DNA of 64,000 nt from Spinellus fusiger (taxonomy: Eukaryota > Mucoromycota > Mucoromycetes > Mucorales > Phycomycetaceae), in NCBI GenBank assembly GCA_025094145.1, contig JALLLS010000006.1, positions 310,001 to 374,000 of the forward strand, written 5' to 3'. The notes under the pieces were generated by a model, which saw only the letters and a list, made by a program, of their open reading frames with translations, had not been told where the DNA came from and did no database searches. Shown here piece after piece: positions 1-10,481 of this stretch (positions within the stretch are counted from its first letter, which is position 1; every line of letters begins with the position of its first letter). Both the position numbers and the translations under genes were made by a program.

Positions 1-3
1 TAG

Positions 4-831
4 AGCGTATTTGCAGAAGAAACATTTGAGGCTGGTAAGATGAGTTTGGCCCAAGGTCACCGTCAACTTGGTTTGGAATTGCTATTGGAATCCTTGACAC
101 TGCATGAACAGACGTATGGTTTCCTGCACCCTGAGACTAGTAAATGTTATGCCACCTTGGCTATGATTTACCACCACAGTGAGGATCGTGAGGCCTCACT
201 GGACCTCCAACGTAAAGCAGTGATTGCAGCAGAACGAACTAACGGTGTAGATCATCCCGAAACTATTCATCACTATGTAAGTCATAAGCAAGAAAGAAAA
301 AGATGGACTTACCGTGGTAGCTTAATCTTGGTCTGTTTGAGCACGCAGCCGGCCGTACTAAGCTTGCTCTTCGCTACCTGCGCCATGCTCTCTACTACTG
401 GGATCTCTTGTTTGGTCCTGGTCATCCTGACTCAGCTACAGCTGATGTAAGTGAATGAACACTAGACATTGTCACTAACGTTCCCAAGAACAATGCAGGT
501 GTTATGCTGCAATCGCTTCGTGACTATAAAAAGAGTACACTGTTCTTTGAAAGAGCAAGTGCAACTCAAGAAAATGTTCTCGGGAAAGAGCATGTCATTA
601 CTGCTACAGGATACCATGTACTAGCCAAGGCTTATACATTGCAGGGTGACTTTACAAAAGCACTTGAAGCTGAGCGTGTGGCCTATGCTGTCTTTGAAAA
701 AAAGGTAAGAGAAGAAGAGACTCTGTTGGTATCTACCATAGATTGATATATTGCACTGTTCTTAGTTGGGTCCTGAGGATCCACGCACCAAAGAGTCCAG
801 TACCTGGTTAAAGGAGTTGGCACACACCTAA
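4..831 (+). CDS. CLU1: Clustered-mitochondria (CLU) protein, C-terminal TPR part, 5' end outside window
   Basis: This is the last part of a CLU/eIF3-associated protein, which in other eukaryotes binds mRNAs for mitochondrial proteins and keeps mitochondria from clustering. Exons are 4-276, 321-446, 489-704 and 766-831, all joining in frame, with GT-AG introns of 44, 42 and 61 nt. Bases 1-3 (TAG) look like the acceptor of a further upstream intron. The spliced peptide shows consecutive tetratricopeptide repeats typical of the family ('LGLELLLESLTLHEQTYG', 'HPETSKCYATLAMIYHH', 'LALRYLRHALYYWDLLFG', 'NNAGVMLQSLRDYKKS') and ends 'DPRTKESSTWLKELAHT', close to the usual CLU1 C-terminal helix. The large N-terminal CLU domains lie outside the window. 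Family assignment is firm; cellular role is inferred from homologues. Confidence 0.9.
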
Positions 832-1405
832 AGATCCTTGGGATATAAAAGGAAATAAACGGACTATTACATTATACTATTATTATTATTTGATTGGCTA
901 ATATATTTAAAAAAAGCCTTTTCGCTGTGTAAATAGGCTATTTCAAACTCTGATTTCTTATTTTAGCAATGATGATTGACTTAACAATTAAACACTATAG
1001 AGTTGGCTATAAAAAAAAATAAAAAAAATAAAGCTAAAATTAGATTTCAGTCAGTGCATTGATTGTTGAACATAACCTGTTATCCATAGACTTACTTTAT
1101 TTTTAGTATAACACTATATTCTATTGATAATACAATTTGATAGTGAAATATTCTACAAAAGGAAATAACAAGTTGGATATCTGCAAACCTTTTCGATTTT
1201 AAACATCTTTCTATAAAAGGGATTTTTCATTATATAAAAAGAAGAATCTAAAAGCGCTTAAAAGCCAGTGAATGCTTTGGCCACTGTACATAATGCACGC
1301 CTCCAGGCTGTATGTCCAATGAACCCGTTGCTCAGTTCAAGGCCTATTGTAAAAGTAGCTTCTGCACCTAAATCTGTACCAAGAGGAGAACTTGGTAGTG
1401 AATCC

Positions 1406-1440
<35 letters not shown>

Positions 1441-1625
1441 TCGAAGTTTCTTATATATCAATATATACTATTATCATTATCATTATCTTTGCATACATAC
1501 ATGGGTTATAAAATACAGTGCAGTATTTTTTTATGCTTTTATATATAAATATATAGATATATATGTATAGATGGTCTATTGGTATGTGTTGATAGAAGAG
1601 ATGGAACACTACAGTGAAATGCTCA
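832..1625. other. Intergenic region with one GC-richer island
   Basis: This lies between the convergent 3' ends of CLU1 and the Sel1-repeat gene. It is mostly A/T. Bases about 1262-1400 are clearly less AT-rich and give short open frames on both strands, none of which I can assign. The island ends in an (AAT)n microsatellite. It may be a relic of a repeated sequence. No RNA gene is visible. Confidence 0.5.
1407..1439. repeat. (TAA)n microsatellite
   Basis: About eleven perfect copies of the trinucleotide TAA follow directly after a GC-richer island. Confidence 0.9.
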
Positions 1626-3515
1626 TTACATAAGAATACAGCCATGTTTATCATGGTCTTGTCTTGAGGAATTATGACAAGAAGCCTCTTTGTGCTGCTG
1701 TCGAGTGAGGGAGTTGGTCTTTAATAACCGGATGCGTGCTCCTTCATTACCCAAGGCTGCTGCTTTCTCATAATGATATATGGCAAGATCGTAGTTTCGC
1801 AGAGTACCTACACCCACCTCATAGTACCAACTATTATAGAAATGTATGAGTTCTACTGTAGCACATTGTGTAGTGTGTAGTGTGTAGTGTGTAGTGTAGT
1901 TTAACTATTTACCCTAATAAAAACAGTGCTTGTGGGTAGTGTTGACGAGCAGCTACCTGGCACCAATAGAATGCCTTGTCTTCATCCACCGGTGTGGAGA
2001 TTAACCAGCCAGAGACATCTTGGGATGTGAGGGGCTCTATAATGGTGTCGCCTGGACCCTGGCGGTTGTGCATGTAGAGATAAGAAAGTCCCAGCATGGC
2101 TTCTGGCTGATCTCCTTTGGCTGCTATTTCGTAGTGATAGAAACTCTTTTGGTAGTGCATAGGCACACTACAAAGCCCTTCTCCGTGGATCTTACCAAGG
2201 AGCGTGTGTGCTTTGATATAATTCAGACTGGCTGACAGTTCTAGGTAGGAAAGGGCAGCTATCCATCCTCCATACAGCTCAATGATCTCATGGGATAGCT
2301 TGATCTGGTGGTGGTGAGTCAATAGCTGGCCCAGTAAATAGGGTGATTCTGGACACTCCTTGGTGGCTTTACTAGCACATCTGGACAATAGATCCAATGC
2401 CTTGATGCTATTTTGTGTTTGGTTGAGATGCCCTAACAAGTGGGCCTTAGCCATACGCTATCATGACAACTGCATTAGAACACATACAAATCTGTTGTGT
2501 GCATTCTGCTGTATGGACCACCCATTACCTCCATTGCTCTCACTTCTCCTGCTGTGGCTGCATTCTCATACCATGTCAGTGCCACTGCCCAATGGCCTGC
2601 CTTTTCTTCTGCCTTTCCTACTGCATACATTGCCTGTGGTACTTTCTCCTTGGCTGCTGCTCTGTACAGCTGCATGGCCTTGGTGGGATTCTTCTTTATC
2701 CCATAATTGCCCTTGTCTGTCCAAAGGGCCATCATGGACACTGCCTCACCGACTTTTCTCTTTTCCAGCTGCTTGATCCATCGCACACCTTCTTGCTCCA
2801 GCTGCTTCTTCTTGCACCGATGGACTTCCAAGGAGGTGCGTGGACTGGTGGTGTCCTTTGAGTTCTTAGTGGGTGTATCATACAGGGAAGCAATTTCAAG
2901 CAAATACATGGCATAGTTGAATTGGACTTTGGCATCTTTTGTCTTTTCAGCCATGTCTCTGTAGAGTTGAAGGGCCTTTGGGTGATGGGTGAGGCTGTAG
3001 GAGGCTCGATTGTACTTTGAAAAGGGACCTTGCTTTCCTCCTGCTTCAACACAGGATCGGGTGGATGTACTGGTGGATAGGTAAGATACTTTGGCGGTGG
3101 AGGCACCACTCATACTGGTTCTTTCTCTTGGCTCTCTTGGCTCTCTTGACCAGGACTCGTTGGGAACAGTCCAGTCTTGGTAAGGCACAGATAAAGAAGG
3201 GCATGGGACACACAACACCTTTTCATCCGTAGCACCCGCTGGATAGCAAGAAGAGGGTGGTTCTTGTGGTGGTGTAGGGGGTGGTTCTGTTACTGATGTC
3301 TCCTGTGGTGTACCTGGTTTACTGTCTAGAGTGGGAGAACAGACCAGTGTCTTTTCATCCATGACTGAGAATGACCCAAAGGTGGGTGTGTTTAGTAAGA
3401 CAGATGAAGGCACCAAAGGCATGTCTGCTTCTGCTTCTGCTTTTGTCTCTGCCTCTGCTTTTATTGGACTGTATGCACCATGAGGCTGCACTGGGTGGAG
3501 TTGAGGTGTTTTCAT
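1626..3515 (-). CDS. SKT5: SKT5/CHS4-like Sel1-repeat protein with C-terminal CAAX box (chitin synthase activator)
   Basis: About 578 residues from three exons, 3515-2529, 2457-1913 and 1830-1626, in frame through GT-AG introns of 71 and 82 nt. The first ~150 residues are low-complexity (Ala-Glu, Pro, Ser/Thr). From about residue 180 the protein is a series of Sel1-type repeats ('GVRWIKQLEK...', 'KAMQLYRAAAKEKVPQAMYAVGKAEEKAGH', 'WYENAATAGEVRAME', 'DLAIYHYEKAAALGN'). It ends in Cys-Ile-Leu-Met, a CAAX prenylation signal at the same place as in yeast Skt5/Chs4, which recruits and activates class IV chitin synthase at the plasma membrane. The repeats alone would be generic; the repeats plus the CAAX end support the Skt5 assignment. 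Another Sel1 protein of the Skt5 clade (Shc1-like) is possible. Confidence 0.8.
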
Positions 3516-4041
3516 TCTTTATAATAACAATGATAATAATATATAAAAAGCACTTGGCACTGATGTTGAATAAAGTTCAGTGTGGGTTGCAGTGCTACAA
3601 GAACGACTCGCAGGGTTAAATATACGCCCAATACTATTTCTTTATTCTAGGGAAGCGTCAAAAGTGGCGTGTGATGGTGTCATGGCTTCAGGGATAGCAC
3701 AACCACACGAGGGAGAAGAGTGCTATTTCTATTAATGAGCCCCAAAGATCCCCTAAAGGTGTTTTGTGTTCTGGTATTCTTCTCCTTGGACTGGGAGTGG
3801 CTATTTCCAGTAGTAGAGAATAGATAACCCACCCTTGTACCAGTTTTATAGGGTGCAGTCTATAGGGTGCAGTCTATTCTCTTACTATACCTCACTCATC
3901 CACTACTATGGCTCCACCAACAGAACTTCAGTCGTAATAGACAGAGGACTGTACTGGGGACTGTGACTTGCTAGTCGTCTGTAAAATACAAGACACTTTG
4001 GGCCTTTTCTTTCTCTCCCAAAGCACCTCCCAAAGCCCACC
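3516..4041. promoter_or_regulatory. Shared upstream region of two divergent genes
   Basis: This 526-bp gap separates the divergent SKT5-like and CDK10 genes, so both promoters must lie here. A short direct duplication of TATAGGGTGCAGTC is present near 3848-3876. No defined binding site can be supported, and the region has no convincing reading frame. Confidence 0.45.
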
Positions 4042-5660
4042 ATGTTAATGTCAGTGAGGGGGAGAAAGACGTCCTTCAAAGAAAAGCCCTTTTATGGAGA
4101 GTGCAGGGATGTTGAGGACTTTAAGAAACTCAACCGAGTGGGTGAAGGCACTTATGGTGTCGTCTAGTGCGTAAACACAACAGGAAGTCCAACTCAACCG
4201 TCTTAGTAGAGTCATTGACACACAATCCAACCAAGTGGTGGCACTAAAGAAGATACGCATGGAAAGAGAGACAGATGGCATGCCTATTTCCAGTCTAAGG
4301 GAAATAAGCATACTGAAGCGCATGAGACACCCTAATATTGTCAATGTCACTGATGTTGCAGTGGGACCGAAGCTGGAGTCCATTTTCCTGGTCATGGAGT
4401 ACTGTGAACAAGTAAGCAACTTTGGCCAAGAAGAGAGAGGAAAGGAATAAAGCTGTTTATACATGTATACAAATATAAATATATAAAAAGGATCTTGGAA
4501 CTCTTCTTGATATGGTGCCTACGCCCTACACTGCCTCTGAAGGTAGACTTCATTCCCTGTCTCCTGCTTAATTGTCCTGTTCTTTCTTCTTCTTCTTTGG
4601 AATAGTCAAGTGTCTGATGCAGCAATTGCTCAAGGGATTGGAATACTGTCACGACCATTCTATTATCCATAGGCAAGTCCAGTGTGTGCTTGTGTATTGA
4701 TATTTACCCCTGCAGAGATCTCAAAATGTCCAATCTGCTGCTCTCTTCTACAGGAATATTGAAGATAGGCAAGTCCACTCGACATTGTTTTTTTGTTTTT
4801 TTTTGCTAATGCTCTGAATAGCTGATTTTGGAATGGCACGCACCCTCAGTCTTCCCTCCAAGCCAATGACTCCCAATGTAGTGACACTCTGGTATCGATC
4901 CCCTGAACTTCTATTGGGAGAGACCAACTATACAACAGCAGTAGATCTATGGTATGTGCTTACAAACTCGTTCTTCCATCTACCAAGCAGTCTCAGGTGA
5001 ATGTATGTGCTATGGGTGAGCTAGGTCGGCAGGCTGCATCATGGGTGAGCTACTGCAGCACAAGCCTATTCTGCCAGGCAACACTGAGCAGGTGGAATTG
5101 GATCTGATTGTTAAACTACTGGGCACACCCAATGAGACCATCTGGCCTGGATTCTCCCGACTTCCTCTTGCCAAGTCCATTGTGCTGCCCAAGCAAGAGT
5201 AGGTGATATACCATCTATCGACCGATAGAATAGACACATAATAGACAGACAATAGACAGACAACTCATACGGCACTCTAGTTATAACAACATCAAGCTGG
5301 TCTTTCCTCGACACAGTGATCCCACTATCCACATGATGGCAGGTCTTCTCACTTACAATCCACGCTCAAGAATCACAGTGAAGCAGGCACTGACACATCC
5401 CTACTTCTTTGAGTCCCCCAGAGGTGGGTTATTGAATACCATGGCATTGGCCCTAATCTTTCTCTTGTCTCTTCTAGCACAGGATCCCCTTCTTCTCCCT
5501 ACCTATCCTGAGATACGCAACCATCTCACAGACAAAGAACAGTAAGTGGCCATACCTCTTTGTTATCATATTCATTGTTGGAAGAATACAACGTGTACAA
5601 GAAGAACGAAAGCGAAAGATAGAAGAACAACAGACAGAACAGTATAAAAAAAAGAAATGA
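4042..5660 (+). CDS. CDK10: CDK10-family cyclin-dependent protein kinase
   Basis: This nuclear Ser/Thr kinase partners a cyclin (cyclin M in animals). Exons: 4042-4166, 4207-4411, 4491-4542, 4606-4672, 4716-4768, 4822-4951, about 5033-5198, 5281-5423, 5478-5541, 5585-5660. Visible kinase landmarks are the Gly loop 'GEGTYGVVY', catalytic Lys in 'VALKKI', cyclin-binding helix 'PISSLREI' (CDK10 type; CDK11 has PITSLRE), '[13 protein letters not shown]', 'ADFGMA', and T-loop '[13 protein letters not shown]'. Introns 4 and 5 both begin GC (AG|GCAAGT) and end AG; no GT donor would keep the reading frame. The junction around 4952-5034, which should encode the Trp-x-Met-Gly-Cys segment, does not resolve with simple GT-AG choices and may include a microexon. 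The C-terminal tail is short, basic and Gln/Lys-rich. Identity is firm; the one junction is uncertain. Confidence 0.87.
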
Positions 5661-5725
5661 TAAAGAAGAAAGAAGAAAAGAAAAGAACATTGTTTTAGAG
5701 TAGAAAAGATCTCTTTTTATACTCC

Positions 5726-6878
5726 TTAGGCATTGTCTTCTGAATTCCCAATGTCCACACTGTCTTCATCTTGCATTTTATCCTCTTCTTCCTCTTCTTC
5801 CTCTTCTTCCTCTGCCTCTTCCTCTTCCTCTTCTTCATTTGTATGGAGAAGAGTATCATTGGGTGTGTTGGGAGCATGACTCTCTGCCTCTGCCTCTGCC
5901 TCTGCCTCTGCCTCTGCCTCTGCCTCTGCTTCTGCTTCTGCCTCTGCTTCTGCCTCTGCTTCTTCCACAGCAGCAGCAGCTATTTTGGCCTTTCTTGCTG
6001 CTCTGAAATGGACCATTTTACGATGCTTTGTCAACTGCCCTGTGGTAACAAAACTCTTGTGGCAATTGTCAATGCCACATATGAGTTTCTTGGTACCGTG
6101 CATATTGGTCTCGTGTGTCTGGAGTTGATCATAAGTGGTAAATGACTTTGAGCAGCCTGGTTGTGTGCATAAGAAGGGTCGAAAGTCCTTTTCACCTCCT
6201 GTGGAAGAGAAGAGCTGGTCAATTTCAGCCACGGTGGTGGGTTCTGTCAGAGCATCATTCATTGTCATGCGCTCCTCTAGTCCGTTGCAAGAGGTTTAAG
6301 TCCAAGGTATTGAGGGGAACTGCACTCAGTACCTGTTCTCCAGCCAAAGAGAGTGATGGGAGACCCCTCTAGTGTGCAGAACACAAGGGGGTGGTGAGTC
6401 CAGGGACGTGGTTGGGTGTCCTTGAACTTGAGAAGGTCTTTTCGGGATGCCAAGGTCTTTGTTGGAGGGCGTTCTCCTGCATTCCTATGAACACACAACG
6501 CCTCTCGTCATGGAGGAACTTACTATCTTCTGGCATGGGTGACTCGTCTTCTAAGCTGAAAGGGGTTATAAGAGGCAAGCAAGAAAAGTAGACTATGGCG
6601 TTTTACATGTCAGTTTCTGTTTTGCGTACAGGTTTTCTTGAGCGTGGTCGTTGGCGTTTATTGGTGGGGGGCTCTCCTTCTTCTCTAGGGTGTTTTTGTT
6701 CGCTCACTACAGATGCTGCTGGTGCTGGTGCTGGTGCTGGTGCTGTAGTAGAGACATCGAGGAGGGTTGCTGCTGCTGGTGTTGTGGATGGTGTTATTGG
6801 AGAAGTGGAGGTGGCAAGAGGTGACTCTGAGTGCACTCTAGAAAGCCTCAACTTGATCTTAAGAGTAGGACTGGTCAT
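5726..6878 (-). CDS. Two-finger C2H2 zinc-finger protein with long acidic (AE)n tail
   Basis: Four exons join in frame: 6878-6607, 6555-6524, 6476-6333, 6276-5726 (about 332 residues). The N-terminal ~90 residues are Ser/Thr/Pro/Ala-rich with an (AP)n run and a basic patch ('NKRQRPRSRKPVRK') that could be a nuclear signal. Then comes a region with 'EGSPITLFGWRT' and two adjacent C2H2 fingers, C-x4-C-x12-H-x4-H ('CTQPGCSKSF...' and 'CGIDNCHKSF...'). The last ~110 residues are nearly all Ala/Glu, encoded by a hexanucleotide repeat, then an acidic run. It is probably a DNA-binding or chromatin factor; I do not recognise an orthologue. Exon 2 is only 32 nt. The fingers are certain and the small exons are supported by phase and splice sites. 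Confidence 0.75.
5879..5963. repeat. Coding hexanucleotide repeat (GCCTCT/GCTTCT)n
   Basis: About fourteen units of a TCTGCC-type hexamer encode the Ala-Glu run of the C2H2 gene on the minus strand. Related hexamers encode Ala-Glu runs in the SKT5-like gene (about 3424-3462) and the flavoprotein gene (about 9229-9283). Confidence 0.9.
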
Positions 6879-6981
6879 GAAAGGGAAGTGAAGAATAGGC
6901 TAGTCGTCGTACTGTACAGGAAGAAAGAAAGAAAGAATAAACCAAAAAAAAAACAAGTCCATGCATAGGTCTCAACGTCAC

Positions 6982-6984
6982 TAT

Positions 6985-7031
<47 letters not shown>

Positions 7032-7060
7032 TCTGTTTATCTGTTTGTTTGTTTGTTTGT
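6982..7060. repeat. (TTTA)n then (TTTG)n microsatellite
   Basis: An almost pure TTTA run of about 50 bp passes into TTTG units. It lies between the C2H2 gene and the 3' end of VAC7 and has no coding frame. Confidence 0.9.
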
Positions 7061-7108
7061 CCATCTTCTCCTTGTTCTGTTGAGAACAGGTGGGCTGAAA
7101 CAGCTTTG

Positions 7109-8740
7109 TTACAGACAGACAGAGGAGAGGCTGAGAAGAGTCACTAGGCCTGTAGCAGGGTTCACATTGGCTTCTTTGCATACACGTGCAGAGTAAATGG
7201 GCATAAAGATAAAGGGAAGGGTACGGTATTGGAGCACACCACGCACTGTCAACTGGTAGGGGTATCTTAAGAGGAGGGACCTAGAATAGGACAAGATAAG
7301 ATTGGATTGGATTGGATAAAAGACACCACAAGTCATAAACACACTCACCACCGATCATTGTCTCGTCTGTCTCCATGGAACTCACCAGGAGAACTGATCT
7401 GGATCTGACTGGAGGAGGTGGTGGTGGCTCCAGGCATAAAAATAAAAGGCTCCTGCAGTCTCTCAACAGTAGCAAGAAAGATCATTGGACTCCCAGGAAA
7501 CATTTCCTGCTGTGTATCTCTTGTTGCATTGGCCTTGGAGACAGGAACATAGTGGCTGGAGGCAAAGACACTAAAGGCAGTATGGGAGATGTGCACAGAC
7601 CATTCATTGTGGTTCCTAAATAGAAGGATAAGACAGCCTTTTTCTTTTTTGTTTTCTCATGTATTTGTATATAAAGGAATACATTACGTGGCTCGCACAC
7701 ACAGATCAAATATAAGCTCCTTCTGTGTACCAAGGACATGGTGGATAGTCACTGCATGCACCTCTGATAGGGGAACTGCCAAAAGACAAGCAGAGACACA
7801 TATCAAAAAGACAAGGCCCAGCAATCCCAGAAATCCCAGCAGACACCCAACAAGGCGGTACCTATGCATGTGCACAGTCAGAAATGGGTGGGGTTGGGGA
7901 AACGGCATTGCTTTACTTTGTTTTGGAGTGTGCACGGTAAAGACGACGATGGCGCCGTGGTGGTTTCCTGGGGTAGGAGGGAGACAACAAAGGAACACTG
8001 TCATTGTCAGAGTCGCTTGGATACCACCAGCCTAGGTGGGGGCGTGGGGGCGTGTGGACCAATTCAGACACGGTGGATCGAAGGACAGGACGTACATGCT
8101 GTGGTATAGGCGGGCGTTTCTCCTTTGCAGTGTCTCCCAAGGACAAGGAAGGAGCATACCAGGGAGATGGGCCACGGTCTCTGTACACAAATGTCTCGTG
8201 CTCATCACTCTCTAGATAGAACGCAACAGTCAAAGAAGAGACACTTCTTAGAAGAACATTGTACCTCTCAGGTCATGGATAGCATTACTCAGTGTCCGTG
8301 CAAACAGGGCAGTGGGTGTGGCATGGATGGACTTCTTGTTGTGCTTGTTGGTGTCTGAGGAAGAACGAATACTTCTTCCGTCGCCCTACACTACAGTTAG
8401 GAACGCCCCTCCTCCCCCTCCCCCTTCTCTTTTGCTCTTCTACAGGGTGCATAAAGAGGTGTACCTGGGTGTAGGTGCGTATGCAGTCATTGGAGAACAT
8501 GGTTTGTTCTGGGAAGTAGGCGGGTTCTACTGTCATTTGGCAGCGTGTGCGTGGGTCTTTGGAAGAAGGGAGGGTTCTCTGCAGTGTCTTCCATTGGTAG
8601 ACATCTGAGCTGTGTCGTGTTGTGAAGGTAGGTCGCTGTGGGTGGGTGGATGTACCAGGCAGGCTTCCTCTGCCCTTGGTATGAGTCACAGAAGGATCAG
8701 AAGAAGGATCAGAAGAAAGATCAGAATCAAAACAAGACAT
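7109..8740 (-). CDS. VAC7: Vac7-like vacuolar membrane protein, activator of Fab1
   Basis: Six exons join in frame: 8740-8465, 8385-8265, 8211-7917, 7861-7688, 7615-7349, 7280-7109 (about 434 residues). The N-terminal ~230 residues are hydrophilic and Ser/Pro-rich with an acidic 'SDSDND' stretch. One transmembrane helix ('LVGCLLGFLGLLGLVFLICV') is followed by 'PLSEVHAVTIHHVLGTQ', a beta-rich LEA-2-like domain with 'ELIFDLCVRAT' and 'YPYQLTVRGVLQYR', the arrangement of fungal Vac7 (cytosolic N-terminus, vacuolar lumenal C-terminus). Yeast Vac7 stimulates the kinase Fab1 to make PtdIns(3,5)P2; FAB1 itself is at 55.1-62.3 kb. It is much shorter than yeast Vac7, as usual outside yeasts. I chose Met 8740 because the upstream in-frame Met adds only a hydrophobic leader made of microsatellite-like DNA. 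Tag1 is a related alternative. Confidence 0.75.
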
Positions 8741-9004
8741 GTTCAAGAGAAGAAAGAGAAGCGTCAACAATAAAATAATAATAAATAATAAAAGGATTCT
8801 TTTGCTTACAGGCACACATCCACCCAACAACTCTCCTACACTTCATCCTCTCTCTTTCTTCCTCAATCTTCCTCCATCCCTACACTTCCACATGCAGTAC
8901 AACCTACTCCATGTTCTATTTCTCATCACCATCGCTGTATGGATTCCTGCTGTAGTGTACCAGAGAAAGGTCATTTGGACAAGTGTAGTTTATTTGTGTA
9001 GCCT

Positions 9005-10010
9005 TCAGGCATTGACGGGCATTGCCGTCCAACTGCCTTCCTGTTGGCTGTAAATAGTACGCTCTTCTGTAACAAGGACATAGTGGTCTACTTGAGATAC
9101 AAGGAAGAAAAGAACGACAAAGTTAATATAGCCTTTGTCTAAAAGGGCCTTTTTATCAGCATCCCTATGAGTGAACCAGCCATTATCATCGCTCTCATCA
9201 ATAGCAAGTGTTTTCAACCGAGAGATGACCTCTGCTTCTGCTTCTGCTTCTGCTTCTGCTTCTGCTTCTGCTTCTACTTCTGCCTTGGGTGTACCGGGAG
9301 CAGGCCATGTGAACTTGGCCCGAGAAGTGTCTGCTAGACCATACCACTGTCTGAGTCTCTCTGCTTCCCAATCAAAGGTGGCATTGGGTGTGAGGTGGTT
9401 CTTTAAAGAACGAATGCGCTTCAGAAATGACTTGCTGGCTTGACTTAATCTCTCACTAAAATCAGTCTCATGGTGAATCTCTCCTTCTCCTCTTCCTTCT
9501 CCTCCTTCCCCTTCTCCTTCTCCTTCTTTTCCTTCTTCTTCTTCTTTATGGCCACTCAAGAGAGAAAGTCCTCGGTGTTTATGGCCAATGTGGTGGTGGA
9601 GCTCTTCTACAGGCTCAAGTCCCTCGCCATACGCGTAAAGACGACCTCGAATCCGAAACTGCTCCTGTGTACTACCCATAAACCTTCTCTAATGTCAGTG
9701 GGGTGGGTGCACACACGCGTCAGTGGGTTTACCAGTTGATTTCTGCATTGGGGTTCTCGGCTATTTCTTGTATTTTAGGAGAGCGTTTGTCACAGGTGAT
9801 GGTCAGCAAATCACTCTGCCAGCCAGTCTCTTCTCGGTGGCTCTCTCCTGCAAACCCACGAAACACAACAGTACGGTTGGCAGGAGTAAGGTCAGAGTGC
9901 AGAGTAGCCAGAGAAACATAAGTAGCACTTGTGCCCTGTGCCTTGATATTGGCTGCCAACTTCTCTTTCAAAAGAGTCTTCCATGGAGGCGATAAATTGA
10001 GTTTTGTCAT
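9005..10010 (-). CDS. Pyridoxamine 5'-phosphate oxidase-like FMN-binding protein (Alr4036 type)
   Basis: Two exons, 10010-9733 and 9683-9005, joined by a 49-nt GT-AG intron, give about 318 residues. The start 'MTKLNLSPPWKTLLKEKL', the core 'TVVFRGFAG', 'LLTITCDKRSPK', 'NAEINW' and, after the splice, 'EQFRIRGRLY' match the split-barrel flavoprotein family called Pyridox_oxase_2/Alr4036. The C-terminal part keeps 'ERLRQWYGLADTSRAKFTWP' and 'VDHYVLV' but has two low-complexity insertions (Glu/Gly-rich near residue 140 and a Val/Ala-Glu run near 240). The family binds FMN; the substrate is unknown, so no B6-pathway role is claimed. An upstream in-frame Met exists at 10100, but that leader is a Phe/Ser run from polypurine DNA, so 10010 is the better start. 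Confidence 0.8.
9229..9283. repeat. Coding hexamer repeat (TCTGCT)n
   Basis: About nine units encode the (AE)n run of the flavoprotein gene on the minus strand. Confidence 0.85.
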
Positions 10011-10481
10011 GAGGAAGAGAGAAGAAAAAAAAAAGAAAAAAGAAAAAAGAAAAAAAGAAAGAGAGAGATAGGAAATACACTCTTGCTCTCTAACATCCAA
10101 GATATATAAATATATATATAAAGATCCTTGCTATTTCGGCGGGGACTATTTATTTGTGATTTGAACTTCCTAATAATCATTGCAGGAAGAATAGCAGGAC
10201 TCTTCACCTGTAGAAACACAAGAAAACAGAAGAAGAAAGAAAGAAGAAAAAGGAGAAAAGGATCATGTAAACAATCCACCACACAGACATCTACTTCCTA
10301 TGCTCTGGTACCATAAGGCAGAAGCAGTATTGAGCGTGTGGGGAGGGAGTGGGTGAGGAAGACAGATTTGGTGACAGCTAAGAACATCATAGCATACACA
10401 ATAGTACCACATAAGTAAGTACATGTCTTTGGTGTCTTCTTGACATGGCCTCTTTATGCCCTAGTCCAAAAACACGATAAC
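10011..10481. other. Intergenic region with a polypurine tract
   Basis: This separates the flavoprotein start from the MED16 stop (both minus strand). Bases about 10014-10073 are nearly all A and G on the plus strand, that is, a C/T-rich tract just upstream of the minus-strand start, common in fungal promoters. The rest shows no gene. Confidence 0.55.

Noticed and set aside
5771..6145. Plus-strand ORF with a (CL)n run
   Set aside because: Shadow of the Ala-Glu repeat of the C2H2 gene.
8739..9053. Plus-strand ORF of 104 codons with a hydrophobic stretch
   Set aside because: It spans the VAC7 promoter and the 3' end of the flavoprotein gene; no splice or family support.
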